Shown here one piece after another: positions 7,344 to 16,326 of a stretch of DNA of 64,000 bases. Both the position numbers and the translations under genes were made by a program. A model generated the notes under the pieces. It was not told the origin of the DNA and did not search any database. It saw only the letters and a list, made by a program, of their open reading frames with translations. How positions within the stretch are numbered: position 1 is the stretch's first letter; every line of letters begins with the position of its first letter. This stretch comes from Pseudoteredinibacter isoporae (GTDB lineage Bacteria > Pseudomonadota > Gammaproteobacteria > Pseudomonadales > Cellvibrionaceae): the NCBI RefSeq assembly GCF_011602085.1, contig NZ_JAAONY010000003.1, positions 62,001 through 126,000 on the forward strand, written 5' to 3'.

Positions 7344-8606
7344 ATGCACAGCAGAGATCGCTTATCCACCCGGCAGCACCCTTTCAGCCGGGTTTTCGAT
7401 ATCACCATCGCCAGCGCCGGTCTGATTCTATGCAGCCCTGTCTATGCCCTGGCGGCTGCCCGCTCCTATTTCCGCTCGGAACCCTGCCTGCGCCGGGAGA
7501 TCGCATTAGATGCTCTTCATCGTCCAGTTCATCTCTTGTACCTGCGTAACACGGATTATGCGAACTGTGGCTTGCTGTTGAGCGTGATGAAAGGCAACTT
7601 AAGTCTGTTCGGAATCGACCGCCTGCCCTCGAACGCCACCTTGGAGACTCGCCGTTCAGCTCCAGAGGTGTCTGTCGACAGCGCACCGGCACCCGGTCTG
7701 TTAAGCCTCGCCTCGGCCCATCGGGATATCGGTCTCATTCCTCCCAATGAAACGCTGAGTCTGGAACAGCAATTCGATTCACTGCGTGGTTTTCGTTACG
7801 TGAGTTCGTTTTGTCGCTCAGTGTTTACGCAATTATTTTTTTCGGGCGAGAAACTCCGCCGCCCGGATTCTTTCTACCTATTCGGACTTCGAATCAACAA
7901 CAACAGTATGCAAGAAGCGCTTGACTGGCTGTTCAGTCCTTACTCCGGCGAGTGTGAAACCGGCGTCTTCGTCAACGTCAATTCCATTAACCAATCCCAC
8001 AAGGACAAAGCGTTAAAATCAGCAATTAACCGTGCCGATCGGGTGTTTGCCGATGGCTCAGGTGTTCGCCTCGGCGCTCGCAAGCAAGGGGTTCATCTCA
8101 AAGGTAATATCAATGGAACGGATTTACTGCCACGCCTTTGCGAACGAGCCCAGGAAAGCGGTCTGAAAATATTTCTGTTGGGTTCCAAGCCCGGCGTTGC
8201 CGCGCAGGCGGCACGCAATCTTTGTCAACGCTACCCATTTATTCATATCGCCGGCGTTCAACATGGTTACATTGAAAACGACGATGAGGGGCGTCATGAA
8301 AAGCAATTGCTGGAAAAAATTAACCGCAGTCACGCCGATATTTTGTTACTTGGTTTGGGGTCTCCACGGCAAGAACAATGGTTGGAACGCAACCGCAAAC
8401 ACCTAAGCTGTCGCAAGGCAATCGCCGTAGGTGGCTTATTCGATTATTACTCGGGAAACATTCCAAGAGCCCCCCTGTTTTTGCGAGAAATGGGGTTCGA
8501 GTGGTTATGGCGTCTGGCACAGGAACCTCGCCAGAAATGGCAGCGTTATGTGTATGGCAACCCACTGTATCTGTTTCGACTTTTCCGCATGAAGCGTAGC
8601 CAATAA
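7344..8606 (+). CDS. WecG/TagA/CpsF glycosyltransferase with degenerate sugar-transferase N-terminus
   Basis: 420 residues. The C-terminal ~245 residues are a GT26 (WecG/TagA/CpsF) domain with FVNVNSIN, ADGSGVRLGARKQG, the Rossmann-like KIFLLGSKPG, and GLGSPRQEQWL. This class adds N-acetylmannosaminyl-type or related sugars to the lipid-linked primer. The N-terminal ~170 residues look like a decayed bacterial sugar-1-phosphate transferase: FDITIASAGLILCSP resembles its membrane segment, and VMKGNLSLFG resembles the conserved VxxGxMSLVGPRP stretch, but the catalytic acidic and arginine motifs are gone. Start has AGGAG upstream. An intact transferase of the missing type follows 12 bases downstream, and a sigma-54 promoter precedes. 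Confidence 0.85.
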   Translation: MHSRDRLSTRQHPFSRVFDITIASAGLILCSPVYALAAARSYFRSEPCLRREIALDALHRPVHLLYLRNTDYANCGLLLSVMKGNLSLFGIDRLPSNATLETRRSAPEVSVDSAPAPGLLSLASAHRDIGLIPPNETLSLEQQFDSLRGFRYVSSFCRSVFTQLFFSGEKLRRPDSFYLFGLRINNNSMQEALDWLFSPYSGECETGVFVNVNSINQSHKDKALKSAINRADRVFADGSGVRLGARKQGVHLKGNINGTDLLPRLCERAQESGLKIFLLGSKPGVAAQAARNLCQRYPFIHIAGVQHGYIENDDEGRHEKQLLEKINRSHADILLLGLGSPRQEQWLERNRKHLSCRKAIAVGGLFDYYSGNIPRAPLFLREMGFEWLWRLAQEPRQKWQRYVYGNPLYLFRLFRMKRSQ

Positions 8607-8618
8607 GGAGAAATAATC

Positions 8619-9305
8619 ATGATAAATTCACGTGTCGATTTCCGCTTTATTGATAATCCTGGCGAACTTCTGGTGCCTCGGGGTTGGCGAGCACACCAAA
8701 GTGGTCATCGAGGCCTGCCCATGTTTTTTCAACAGTGTATTGCCTTTGTTATCCTGCTGGTTTTGAGCCCGCTGTTACTGCTAATCTTTTTGGCAATTCG
8801 CCTGGAATCCCAGGGCGGCGCCATCTACAAACAGGTGCGAGTGGGTAAGCATGGTGAGCACTTTGGTTTCTATAAACTGCGGACCATGTACACTGAAAAT
8901 GATCCGAACTATGTCGCGCCTGACGCCAGTGAAAGCAGTCGCGATGGTATCTGTCTGAAGTTTAAAAAAGATCCGCGCATTACTGGGCTTGGTTATTATC
9001 TGCGTCGCTATTCCCTGGATGAATTGCCACAATTGTGGAATGTGGTTTGCGGTCAGATGGCCCTGGTTGGCCCACGTCCGGCACTCACTACTGAGGTGGC
9101 GCAGTACGCTCTGAGCGATATGGCTCGCCTGAAGGTTTTACCAGGCATTACGGGGTTGTGGCAGGTATCCGGCCGTGCCGATATCGCGTTTGATCAACAA
9201 CTTGAACTCGATAAACGCTATATTGCCGAGCAAAGCCCTTTCCAGGACATATTGATTTTACTGCGTACCATTCCAGCCGTCATTTCGGCAAAAGGCGCTT
9301 ACTGA
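8619..9305 (+). CDS. Undecaprenyl-phosphate sugar-1-phosphate transferase (ExoY/WcaJ type)
   Basis: 228 residues of the short, monotopic type: one reentrant/membrane helix near residues 35-62, then GEHFGFYKLRTM, the hallmark DELPQLWNV, QMALVGPRPAL, and PGITGLWQVSGRADI. These motifs define the bacterial sugar transferase family (PF02397), which loads the first sugar phosphate onto undecaprenyl phosphate to initiate polysaccharide assembly at the inner membrane. A clear AAGGAG lies upstream of ATG 8619. It closes the operon begun at 7344. Unlike WcaJ/WbaP it lacks the N-terminal four-helix region, so it is ExoY-like in architecture. Confidence 0.92.
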   Translation: MINSRVDFRFIDNPGELLVPRGWRAHQSGHRGLPMFFQQCIAFVILLVLSPLLLLIFLAIRLESQGGAIYKQVRVGKHGEHFGFYKLRTMYTENDPNYVAPDASESSRDGICLKFKKDPRITGLGYYLRRYSLDELPQLWNVVCGQMALVGPRPALTTEVAQYALSDMARLKVLPGITGLWQVSGRADIAFDQQLELDKRYIAEQSPFQDILILLRTIPAVISAKGAY

Positions 9306-9318
9306 GCGCCTTATCCCC
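9294..9318 (+). terminator. Weak hairpin at end of the sugar-transferase gene
   Basis: GGCGCT/AGCGCC stem with a five-base loop that spans the stop codon, followed by TTATCC rather than a clean T-run. Possibly a weak intrinsic terminator of the 7344-9305 operon. Confidence 0.4.
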
Positions 9319-9446
9319 CTGAGGTTTAAAGGTCAGACTTCTGACTTGTTCTCCAGGGCCAATTTACCAGGCTTTCAAAGTGTTTACGCTTTTGTTTGGG
9401 CGCCCTATGAACTATCATCCCTGCGCCTTTGACCTTTGGAGTTCCC

Positions 9447-10310
9447 ATGCCCATTCGACTGATCCTTATTGCCCTACTGGCCGTAACCAGTATGTCGATG
9501 GTGCCGGTGTTGGTGAAATCAACCTCTGCCAATGAAATCAGTATTGGCATTTTCAGGCTGGGCATTGCTCTTTTGCTGATCAGCCCATTCGTTTTTTACC
9601 GACAACTTCTGCTCAAACTCAATAAAACACAGTGGCTTGGCCTGTTTTGGATTGGCCTGTGTTTTGGCGTGCACTGGTTGACCTATTTTTACAGCATTAA
9701 AGCCGCCGGCGCCGCACTCGCCGCGATCGCCGTATCCACTTATGGCGTTCATTTGCTGCTGTTGAACGTGGTGTTTAAACAGTATCAAATTCGTGTATCG
9801 GAATGGCTGGCAATTGCGGTATGCATTGGTGGCTGCATTATAGTGGCACCGCCGTTGAACTGGCAGGAAAGCAGTACGCCGGGATTGATTGTGGGCTTAA
9901 TCAGCGGATTACTTTACGGCGCGATGCCACTGCTACACCAGCGCGTAAACGAGATTCCGACCTTAACGCGAACCTGGGGGCAGTTTGCTTTTGCCCTGTT
10001 GGTATTTTTATTTTTCGTCCGGGATTTCGAACCCCCTGAGACAATGCTGGACGTAAACAAGTTACTGGCACTGGGGGTGATTTGTACAGTGCTGGCCCAT
10101 GGCTTATGGGTAAAAGCGAGCACCGAGTTGCCCGCTTTGTTCACCGCGATGATTTATTATCTCTATGTGCCGCTGGCCATGATCTCCAGCTATTTTGTGC
10201 TGAACGAAGATATCAGCCTTGAAATGGTATTGGGGGCTTCTCTTATCATCTCAGCCAACCTCACATTGGCCTTGTTGCAGTGGCGGCGCCAGCGTAAAAG
10301 CCAGGCGTAA
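9447..10310 (+). CDS. EamA/DMT-family transporter
   Basis: About 287 residues with ten predicted membrane helices arranged as two EamA repeats; features include ISIGIFRLGIALLL in the first repeat, HWLTYFYSIKAAGAALAA, and the second-repeat ending in PLAMISSYFVLNEDIS. DMT proteins export or import small metabolites such as amino acids or nucleotides; substrate cannot be inferred. ATG 9447 is chosen because TTGGAG (9436-9441) precedes it; a TTG start 18 bases upstream would have no ribosome site. It lies alone, convergent with the VOC gene 13 bases downstream. Confidence 0.85.
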   Translation: MPIRLILIALLAVTSMSMVPVLVKSTSANEISIGIFRLGIALLLISPFVFYRQLLLKLNKTQWLGLFWIGLCFGVHWLTYFYSIKAAGAALAAIAVSTYGVHLLLLNVVFKQYQIRVSEWLAIAVCIGGCIIVAPPLNWQESSTPGLIVGLISGLLYGAMPLLHQRVNEIPTLTRTWGQFAFALLVFLFFVRDFEPPETMLDVNKLLALGVICTVLAHGLWVKASTELPALFTAMIYYLYVPLAMISSYFVLNEDISLEMVLGASLIISANLTLALLQWRRQRKSQA

Positions 10311-10323
10311 ATAAGCCCCTGTC

Positions 10324-11178
10324 TTATGGACGCTCCTGGCTGATCAGTAAGGTTGCTGCACCGCAATCATGGCTTTTTAGGGTCGCGACGCGGGTGTGTT
10401 TCTTGCGCCCTTTTCGCGCATTACTCACAGCGATACCGGTTTCGCGCAAACGCTCCAAACACGGATCAAGACGCGGAACCGCCAGAGCGATCCCCCAGAA
10501 ATAATCGGCTTTGGCTTTTTGTTCTTCTGAAAGAAATTCCATGACTTCAAGAATGTTTGCACCCACGCGATAGAACAACTGACGTACCCCCCATTCTTCA
10601 CGACTTTGATCCAGACGCAGGGCTAAGCCCAGCTGTTCGGAAAAACAGTGTTTCAAAGTGTCGCTGTCCCGGGTATTTAACACAATATGATCAACGTCAT
10701 CGATAAGCCCGTGGCCAGACTCTGTTGAGGGTTTTGCAAACGGCAAACTCAATCGGTCTTCTGTCTCCACAACCAACAAGCCAAGCCCCATGCAATGATC
10801 TTCCTGTAACTGGATCATGCGCGAGTTTTTCAGATAGCCATCCGCATCGAGTACCTTAACCCCCAGCTTTTGCTCCTCGAATACAGCAAGGCAGTCATCG
10901 AGCTGCTGAGTGGCAAAGGCAATAGCCATAATCCCCTCACCATGATGCGCCAACTGCCACTGTGCCCTTTTGAACAAAGGGCTATCACCGTCATAATTGT
11001 CCAATGGGCTCAGCAATTCAATGCAGCTGCTGAACAGCCGAAATCGACAATAGGCGACACCGAGGCGGGCATCGGTGCCTTCCTCGCTGGGTTCTCGGCC
11101 CAGAACTTCACAATAAGCCTCACGAGCACTTTCCACACTCTGAACGGCCAACATGACGCGGTCTATGGCATTTAACAT
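10324..11178 (-). CDS. VOC-superfamily (glyoxalase-like) protein, two-domain
   Basis: About 284 residues comprising two VOC modules: the first begins AIDRVMLAVQSVESAREAYC near the N-terminus, the second DDVDHIVLNTRDSDTLKHCF near residue 160. This paired-module layout is common to glyoxalases, extradiol dioxygenases and related metal enzymes; the usual His/Glu ligands are only partly kept (H in VDHIVL, E in NILEVME). A substrate cannot be assigned. The start at 11178 is preferred because the VOC module begins right after it, although an AAGGAG upstream is somewhat distant. An extended start at 11241 would add residues unlike the family. Confidence 0.7.
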   Translation of the reverse strand: MLNAIDRVMLAVQSVESAREAYCEVLGREPSEEGTDARLGVAYCRFRLFSSCIELLSPLDNYDGDSPLFKRAQWQLAHHGEGIMAIAFATQQLDDCLAVFEEQKLGVKVLDADGYLKNSRMIQLQEDHCMGLGLLVVETEDRLSLPFAKPSTESGHGLIDDVDHIVLNTRDSDTLKHCFSEQLGLALRLDQSREEWGVRQLFYRVGANILEVMEFLSEEQKAKADYFWGIALAVPRLDPCLERLRETGIAVSNARKGRKKHTRVATLKSHDCGAATLLISQERP

Positions 11179-11720
11179 CGGCACCCTAATACTCCTTAAA
11201 TTGCTCTCGAACCTGACTTTGCCCAGGTGAAATGGACACATGAAGTTGCGGCCACTACTTGTTAGCGATTTGTTAGCGATCGCTAAAACATTAGTGATGA
11301 ATGGTGATCAGACAATCGCGTGCAGTCTATCCTAAGGACTACACTGTTCTTAGGGTTAATACGGACAATTACTCTCTGCATATTGATAGATTTAATTATT
11401 ATATGCCGGTCAATAGCTTAGCGGGTATATTTAAGGTGATATCAAGGAGTGTTTATGATTCTTATCAGTCTACTCAGGGAATAAGCAATGAGTAAGGGTT
11501 TATACTTTTAGACCCGATTTGTAGGAATTTTGTACGGAACATTAGGCATTTACCGCAAAAACCACTCTTATCATGGAGGGCCGGGAGCAAACCGGCTAAT
11601 ATTGAGTCTATAAGTCCGTACTTATGTTGATCCAGCCATTAGCAGTAGGCCACAGCTCACTCAGCGCCGGTTCAGATCACAGGATGTAACAATAATACCC
11701 TTCGGGGTTTAATAGCGATT
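11179..11720. other. Long non-coding gap upstream of prc
   Basis: This 542-base stretch has no convincing gene. It holds a short direct repeat of GTTAGCGAT ending in the palindrome GCGATCGC (11271-11284 region), an operator-like inverted repeat CCTAAG-N12-CTTAGG (11331-11354), a well-placed AAGGAG followed by a nine-codon frame (11455-11484), a GCCGG/CCGGC hairpin near 11580-11597, and an ACCC-TTCG-GGGT tetraloop hairpin about 15 bases before the prc start. A 64-codon frame at 11301-11495 lacks a ribosome site and is not called. Confidence 0.5.
11331..11354. repeat. Operator-like inverted repeat CCTAAG-N12-CTTAGG
   Basis: Two perfect 6-bp arms separated by 12 bases, spacing that would place both arms on one DNA face roughly 1.5-2 turns apart. 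It lies 150 bp upstream of the divergent VOC gene and 365 bp before prc. The bound regulator, if any, is unknown. Confidence 0.4.
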
Positions 11721-13880
11721 ATGATTATGAGAAAAACTGCCTTATCTCTCTGCCTGCCATTGTCAGTTTTCATGGTAAGCACGGCCTTAAGTTTATTTCC
11801 AGGTTCAGCCCAAGCCCTTCAAGAGCTGAGCTACAACAAAGATCAATCAAAAACCGCGCAAGACATACTCGAAACCCTGAACAGCCAGCACTACCGTCGC
11901 CAGAATATCGACGATAGCTTGTCTCAGCGGCTGTTTGATGAATATCTGGATCGCCTGGATCCCTATAAAGCCTACTTTCAGGCCCAGGACATTGCCCTCT
12001 TTTCCGAATACAAGCGCCAGTTTGATGATCAGCTGAGAGCTGGCTCGCTGGACGCTGGTTACGATATCTTCAATCTGTTCCGCCAGCGTCTGAGTGACCG
12101 CACCCAGTGGATTCTGGACCAACTGAACAGCGAAGAATACAAAGTTGATTTCGGCAAAGACGAAGAATTAAACCTCGACCCGGACCTCCGCCGCTGGGCC
12201 CAGTCAAAGGCCGATTTGGATGAGTTCTGGCGTAAACGCTTAAAGAGCGACCTGCTCAACCTCAAGCTGGCTGACAAAAACCTTGATGAAGCCAAAAAAA
12301 CCCTGAAGCGTCGCTATGGTAATTTACTGAAGCGCGTTGAGCAGCAAGACACCCATGATGCCTTTGAAGCGTACATGAACGCTCTGGGTGCGCTGTATGA
12401 CCCACACACGAATTACCTGTCTCCGCGCACCATGGAAAACTTCAACATCAATATGTCCCTTTCCCTCGAGGGCATTGGTGCGGTTTTACAAACCGAAGAT
12501 GAATACACCAAAGTGGTTCGCATTGTCAGCGCCGGTCCAGCCGACAAACAAGGTGACCTGAAACCTTCTGATCGTATTGTAGCTGTTGGCCAGGGTCGCG
12601 AAGGCGAAATGGTGGACGTGATCGGCTGGCGTCTGGATGAAGTGGTTCAACTGATTCGCGGCAAAAAAGGTAGCTTGGTTCGCTTGCAGGTTTTGCCAGA
12701 CGGTGACGACAGCGCTTATAAAATTGTCGAAATTCGCCGCAACAAAGTGAAGCTCGAAGAACAGGCAGCCCAAAGCCATGTCTTTGAGGTCAGCGATGGC
12801 GACAAATTGTACAAGCTCGGCGTTATTGACCTGCCCGCTTTCTATCTGGATTTCAGCGCCTACCGCCGAGGTGACCCAAATTTCAAAAGCACCACAAAAG
12901 ATGTACTGCGTTTACTCAACGAGCTGAAAATGGCCAAGGTCGACGGAATTATCCTCGATCTGCGCAATAATGGCGGCGGCTCTCTGGAAGAAGCCACTTG
13001 GTTGACCGATCTGTTTATCCATAGCGGCACCGTGGTTCAAATTCGCCGCGCTAATCAGTCCATCAGCCGTACCCATCGCTCCCGTCGCCCTCCGGTTTAT
13101 CAAGGCCCGCTGATGGTCTTGACCAATCGTTTGAGTGCTTCGGCTTCGGAAATTTTTGCCGGTGCAATTCAGGATTATGGCCGTGGTCTGGTTGTGGGCA
13201 CCCAAACCTTTGGTAAAGGTTCCGTACAATCCCTGAGCCCGGTTCATCAGGGTCGCCTGAAGATTACCGAATCCAAGTTTTATCGCGTTTCTGGGGACAG
13301 CACCCAACACCGTGGCGTGTTGCCTGATATTGCACTGCCCACGCTGGTCGATGTTGAGGAAGTGGGCGAAAGTGCCTACGACAATGCCCTGGCCTGGGAC
13401 ACCATTCACCGGGTACCCCACGGGACTTACGATAATATCGCCGACATTAAACCCGCTCTGAAAAAGTTGCATCAAGATCGCGTTGATAAAGATCCGGACT
13501 TTATTCATCTCCTCTCCCAGCTCGACATCATTGAAAAGCAACGGGAAAAGAAATTTGTTTCCCTGAATGAAGATACCCGTCGTGCTGAAAAGAAAGCGCG
13601 CGAGGAACAGGCTTTCGCTCTGGAAAACAAACGTCGTACCGGTAAAGGTATGGAGCCTTTTGCGGATATCGAAGCCTACAAAAACGATGGTAAGGAAGAG
13701 GAAGAAAACGAAAGCGAAGAAACCGCTGCGCAAACCCAGGAGCCGGAAAGCCGTATTAATCCGGATAAAGATCCACTTTTGATGGAAAGCGGATATATAA
13801 TGGCAGACTTTATACGCTTGCAGTCTGAGCGTGGGCAATACGCCAAGCGCCCACAATCACCGAAAGTAAGCAAACGTTAA
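11721..13880 (+). CDS. prc: Tail-specific (C-terminal processing) protease Prc
   Basis: 719 residues, slightly longer than the E. coli enzyme. A signal peptide ends around the SAQA segment (~residue 33), sending it to the periplasm. An N-terminal helical domain, a PDZ domain (~235-330, from EGIGAVLQ) and the S41 protease core follow. The catalytic S474 in SASASE, D485 in QDYGR and K499 in TFGKGSVQ keep the spacing of the E. coli triad (S, +11, +25). Prc degrades proteins with nonpolar C-termini and trims peptidoglycan hydrolases and penicillin-binding protein 3. The C-terminal region ends in an acidic, low-complexity stretch. A second ATG two codons downstream (11727) is possible. Confidence 0.95.
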   Translation: MIMRKTALSLCLPLSVFMVSTALSLFPGSAQALQELSYNKDQSKTAQDILETLNSQHYRRQNIDDSLSQRLFDEYLDRLDPYKAYFQAQDIALFSEYKRQFDDQLRAGSLDAGYDIFNLFRQRLSDRTQWILDQLNSEEYKVDFGKDEELNLDPDLRRWAQSKADLDEFWRKRLKSDLLNLKLADKNLDEAKKTLKRRYGNLLKRVEQQDTHDAFEAYMNALGALYDPHTNYLSPRTMENFNINMSLSLEGIGAVLQTEDEYTKVVRIVSAGPADKQGDLKPSDRIVAVGQGREGEMVDVIGWRLDEVVQLIRGKKGSLVRLQVLPDGDDSAYKIVEIRRNKVKLEEQAAQSHVFEVSDGDKLYKLGVIDLPAFYLDFSAYRRGDPNFKSTTKDVLRLLNELKMAKVDGIILDLRNNGGGSLEEATWLTDLFIHSGTVVQIRRANQSISRTHRSRRPPVYQGPLMVLTNRLSASASEIFAGAIQDYGRGLVVGTQTFGKGSVQSLSPVHQGRLKITESKFYRVSGDSTQHRGVLPDIALPTLVDVEEVGESAYDNALAWDTIHRVPHGTYDNIADIKPALKKLHQDRVDKDPDFIHLLSQLDIIEKQREKKFVSLNEDTRRAEKKAREEQAFALENKRRTGKGMEPFADIEAYKNDGKEEEENESEETAAQTQEPESRINPDKDPLLMESGYIMADFIRLQSERGQYAKRPQSPKVSKR

Positions 13881-13904
13881 TAATCTGCGAGTTTTATTTG
13901 CTAT

Positions 13905-14717
13905 ATGCGCGCTATTTCTTTTAATACCAACAGCATTCGTATGCGCCTGCACCAACTGCAGGCGCTGAAAGACACCCATCAAGCCGACTTCATCGGCATC
14001 CAGGAAACCAAGGTAACCGATGAAGACTTTCCAATCGCTGATATTGAAGCACTGGGTTACCATGTTGCCTTTCATGGTCAGAAAACCCACTACGGAGTTG
14101 CTCTGCTAAGCCGCCACCCATTCAAAGAAACCTTTAAAGGCTTCAGCGGAGATACCGAAGACAGCCAGCGCCGCTTTATTGGTGGACGCTTTGATGTTAA
14201 TGGTCAGGAAGTTACGGTTTTGAACGGTTATTTTCCCCAGGGCGAAAACCGCGAACACCCGGTCAAGTTTCCTAATAAACGTAATTTTTATGCCGACTTG
14301 ATGGGCTTTCTGGGCGAACACTGCAAGCCGGAAGACAATCTGATTGTTATGGGCGATATGAATATCTCTCCGGAAGATATTGATATTGGCATTGGTGACA
14401 GCAATCGCAAGCGCTGGCTCAAAGACGGCAAATGCAGCTTCCTGCCTGAGGAGCGCGAGTGGCTAAAAACCCTTTCTGATTGGGGCTTAAGCGACAGCTA
14501 CCGTGAAATTCACCCCGAGCGCGACGACAAGTTCAGCTGGTTTGATTACCGCAGCCGTGGTTTCGAGCGTGAACCCAAACGCGGTCTGCGCATCGACCTG
14601 ATCATGCACACGAAAGTTCTGGCTGAAAAACTTAAAGATGCGGATATTGACTACGATGTCCGAGGCATGGAAAAGCCATCGGATCACTGTCCTATCTGGG
14701 CGCACTACGACTTCTGA
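13905..14717 (+). CDS. xthA: Exodeoxyribonuclease III
   Basis: 270 residues, full length and collinear with E. coli ExoIII. Conserved elements include SFNTNSIR, GIQETKV (metal-binding Glu), HYGVALLS, NGYFPQGE, MGDMNISP, KCSFLPEEREW, DKFSWFDYRSRG, LRIDLIM and the catalytic EKPSDHCPIW. It is the cytoplasmic AP endonuclease and 3'-5' exonuclease of base-excision repair. It starts 24 bases after prc and ends at a strong terminator, so the two may share a transcript. Confidence 0.96.
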   Translation: MRAISFNTNSIRMRLHQLQALKDTHQADFIGIQETKVTDEDFPIADIEALGYHVAFHGQKTHYGVALLSRHPFKETFKGFSGDTEDSQRRFIGGRFDVNGQEVTVLNGYFPQGENREHPVKFPNKRNFYADLMGFLGEHCKPEDNLIVMGDMNISPEDIDIGIGDSNRKRWLKDGKCSFLPEEREWLKTLSDWGLSDSYREIHPERDDKFSWFDYRSRGFEREPKRGLRIDLIMHTKVLAEKLKDADIDYDVRGMEKPSDHCPIWAHYDF

Positions 14718-14740
14718 TTTTATTTGCTCAAAAATGCCTA

Positions 14741-14777
14741 AAAAAGCCTGCTATTTAAATAAACCGCAGGCTTTTTT
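14741..14777 (+). terminator. Intrinsic terminator after xthA
   Basis: AAAAAGCCTGC pairs with GCAGGCTTTTT across a 14-base loop, ending in a T-run. It lies 24 bases after the xthA stop. Confidence 0.9.
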
Positions 14778-14928
14778 ATTGTCCGCAATTATTTGTAGTT
14801 TCCACCCAAATCTATGACCGATTTTAGCGATCACAATACGCGAGTTCTCACTAGTTTTAGCACTACTCCAAACTGCCCTGCTTGTCGACAATAGTGTATC
14901 CCTCCCGACACTACGTACAGCACAGGAT

Positions 14929-15693
14929 ATGCGCCACTATCTTTTCACTTCGCTTCTCACCGCTTATTCCATTTTGCTAAGCTCGTTCAGTTTGGCGCTC
15001 AGCTATTCGGGGTCCTTTGAACGTTCAGGCAACGGTGCCGCCGCGACTCTGCCCGTACAAGCTGAACTCGAACGCAAAGAAAATCAGCTCAGCGGCTCGA
15101 TTCTGGTCGACAACTACCGCTATGTTCTGAACAGTCACTTGCAGGGAAGTTCGTTTCAAGGGTATCTGACCGATCAGGCCGGCGCCCAGGTTGCTGTGCA
15201 GGTTCATCCACTCTCTGATAACACTTTAAATCTGCATATGTATTTGCAAGGCGCATTTGCCCAGCCGCAAACACTGTTATTGCGCCCGGACAATAACTCT
15301 GCCCCCAGCGCAAACCAAACTCCGACTCAAGCACAGCAACAAAACCATCAAGCACTGGATTATCAATTAGTGGGGCGTTGGGTTTATTCAGAATCCTACA
15401 CCAGCGGCGAATATTCCTTCGGGTCCCAAGACTGGGTAGAACTCAGGCCCAATGGTGATGTATACAGCGCCAGCCAGAGTTTTGGCGGTGGCCCGGACAG
15501 CAATGTCATTTCCGGAGCGCAAAGCACCCCCGCCGGCCGCTGGAGGATTCAACAAGCGGCCAGCGGCGATCGCTTATTGTCCTTGCAGGAGAATGGGCAA
15601 TGGTACCTCTATGGACGTTACTACATTGAAAATGGGCGTATGCTGATCACGCGCCCCAATGGCGAAAAAGAATTCTGGCGGCAACATCAATGA
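14929..15693 (+). CDS. Secreted hypothetical protein
   Basis: 254 residues with a plausible signal peptide (hydrophobic residues ~4-24, cleavage near LALS). The mature part has an N-terminal beta-rich segment, a Gln/Asn/Pro-rich linker around residues 125-140, and a C-terminal domain starting LVGRWVYSES that resembles the lipocalin-like or META-type 'G-W' beta folds in rhythm only. No known family recognised with confidence. Its stop overlaps the start of the next gene (ATGA), implying translational coupling with the membrane protein that follows. Probably periplasmic. Confidence 0.65.
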   Translation: MRHYLFTSLLTAYSILLSSFSLALSYSGSFERSGNGAAATLPVQAELERKENQLSGSILVDNYRYVLNSHLQGSSFQGYLTDQAGAQVAVQVHPLSDNTLNLHMYLQGAFAQPQTLLLRPDNNSAPSANQTPTQAQQQNHQALDYQLVGRWVYSESYTSGEYSFGSQDWVELRPNGDVYSASQSFGGGPDSNVISGAQSTPAGRWRIQQAASGDRLLSLQENGQWYLYGRYYIENGRMLITRPNGEKEFWRQHQ

Positions 15694-16289
15694 ATATCGC
15701 CAGCCTGCTCCTGATGGTTTTGGGCAGCGCTTTGGGCGCCGCCGGCCTGTATGGGATTTTCATCAGCCTGAAGCGTTTTATGCGCAAAGGAACGGAAGAC
15801 GATTTCAGCCACAACTTTACCCCGCTGGCGATGGGAACCATCTTCTGCCTGCTTTCCCTGTATTGCTGGACCGAATTGAATCGCAGCAATCACACTGAAC
15901 TGCTCTATTCAAAACAACTTGAAGAAAATGCACTGAGTGAAAACAAAAAGGTAAAACTCAGCATCGCCATTGATGAACACGGCCCACTTCTGCTTGAAAT
16001 CAACCCGATTGCCAAGAACCAGCAGGAGAAAAAAGCCCTGAGCTATTCAGTACAAATCAAAGATGACAAAGGTGCATTGATTTTCAGTCAAAGTCGAGAG
16101 CATCGTCTGTATCAAGCGCCCAAGCAGAATGGGCAGGAAAACGCCCAGCAGGCCAAACTGCAACAATGGCTGCAACTACCGGGTATACACATTAGCCCAA
16201 CCGGCCAACATATTACGGTTTTACTGCTGGATCTCGACGTACCTGGCGCTGACCTCAATATCACTGTACGGCGTAGCGATAACAGCTAA
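15690..16289 (+). CDS. Hypothetical inner-membrane protein
   Basis: 199 residues with two membrane helices at about residues 3-25 and 45-62 and a soluble C-terminal domain of ~135 residues, probably beta-rich, with motifs LSIAIDEHGPLLLEI and YSVQIKDDKG. Not a family I recognise. Start codon overlaps the previous stop, so it is made together with the secreted protein upstream; the two may form a cell-envelope pair. Confidence 0.65.
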   Translation: MNIASLLLMVLGSALGAAGLYGIFISLKRFMRKGTEDDFSHNFTPLAMGTIFCLLSLYCWTELNRSNHTELLYSKQLEENALSENKKVKLSIAIDEHGPLLLEINPIAKNQQEKKALSYSVQIKDDKGALIFSQSREHRLYQAPKQNGQENAQQAKLQQWLQLPGIHISPTGQHITVLLLDLDVPGADLNITVRRSDNS

Positions 16290-16326
16290 ATGCACCCTTT
16301 GAAAAACCAAATGCACATCCTGCCCA

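Noticed and set aside
11301-11495. 64-codon frame in the gap before prc
   Set aside because: No ribosome site and no recognisable protein pattern; it also covers the operator-like repeat.
12912-13856. Long open frame (314 codons) on the strand opposite prc
   Set aside because: It mirrors the prc coding frame, has no ribosome site and no family resemblance; prc is certain from its catalytic triad.
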